From the NCBI RefSeq assembly GCF_016808095.1, contig NC_068971.1, positions 10,738,501 to 10,802,500 on the forward strand: 64,000 nt of DNA, in the 5' to 3' direction. Made by a program: the position numbers and the translations under genes. Source of the DNA: Vigna angularis. Its lineage: Eukaryota > Streptophyta > Magnoliopsida > Fabales > Fabaceae. Numbering within the stretch: the first letter of the stretch is position 1; each line of letters begins with the position of its first letter. Under the pieces are notes generated by a model, which did no database searches, was not told where the DNA came from, and saw nothing but the letters and a program-made list of their open reading frames with translations. Of this stretch, positions 63,992 to 64,000 are shown piece after piece.

Positions 63992-64000
63992 GTAAGATCA

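Noticed and set aside
1..64000. tRNA, rRNA or snRNA genes
   Set aside because: I looked for cloverleaf-like and conserved RNA-gene words and found none. The tRNA-like words present are retroelement primer binding sites.

Overview
The window looks like a repeat-dense stretch of a legume nuclear genome, most likely Phaseoleae (Vigna/Phaseolus type). This is inferred from plant LTR-retrotransposon lineages, U2-type introns, WOX and ERECTA-type genes, and the TAATCGATTA-rich repeats I associate with that tribe. There is no bacterial or organellar content. Almost everything between two partial host genes at the edges is transposable elements nested up to three deep. Most boundaries can be fixed from target-site duplications (TSDs) visible in the sequence.

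Layout. 1-402 may hold the 5' end of a minus-strand gene. 477-2306 is AT-rich and holds a (TA)n run. 2316-5908 is a Mutator-like element (TSD TTGAAAGAA). From 5918 a Tekay-type LTR remnant runs to about 7650 and resumes at 25260-25591. Into it sits an Athila-like Ty3 element (about 7651-25259) with a 5' LTR, Asp-type PBS and gag but no pol. That 5' LTR is itself split by a young Tekay/Del chromovirus (9498-19498, two 2616-bp LTRs, TSD GTGCTG), whose single polyprotein frame is broken by just two TAG codons.

25592-33315 holds three tandem fragments of an ERECTA-type LRR receptor-kinase gene, all pseudogenes, joined by ATGCATGTGTGC-type microsatellites and split by a 4.2-kb solo LTR that carries a hAT MITE (TSD GATTTTGT). 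33517-34937 is a reverse-strand Tekay-type LTR. It is interrupted by a 26.4-kb TAT/Ogre-like element on the minus strand (34938-61317, TSD TCTAC). One LTR of that element holds a nested 5.5-kb noncoding LTR element made largely of tandem arrays (37345-42860, TSD AGAGG). A CACTA-type terminus begins at 61402. The right edge carries the first exon of an AlkB-type 2OG-Fe(II) oxygenase gene.

The most striking content is a pair of homologous, intron-containing WUSCHEL-related homeobox (WOX) genes. One lies in the Athila-like element (22787-23930, minus) and one in the TAT/Ogre-like element (51216-52723, plus). Each is antisense to its host element. Each has a TATA box, a conserved upstream motif, a 5'UTR exon and intron, a homeodomain exon, a second coding intron in the same phase, and a C-terminal exon with a WUS-box-like LFP motif and an EAR-like LxL motif. 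They look like a transcription-factor cassette carried by two retrotransposon lineages.
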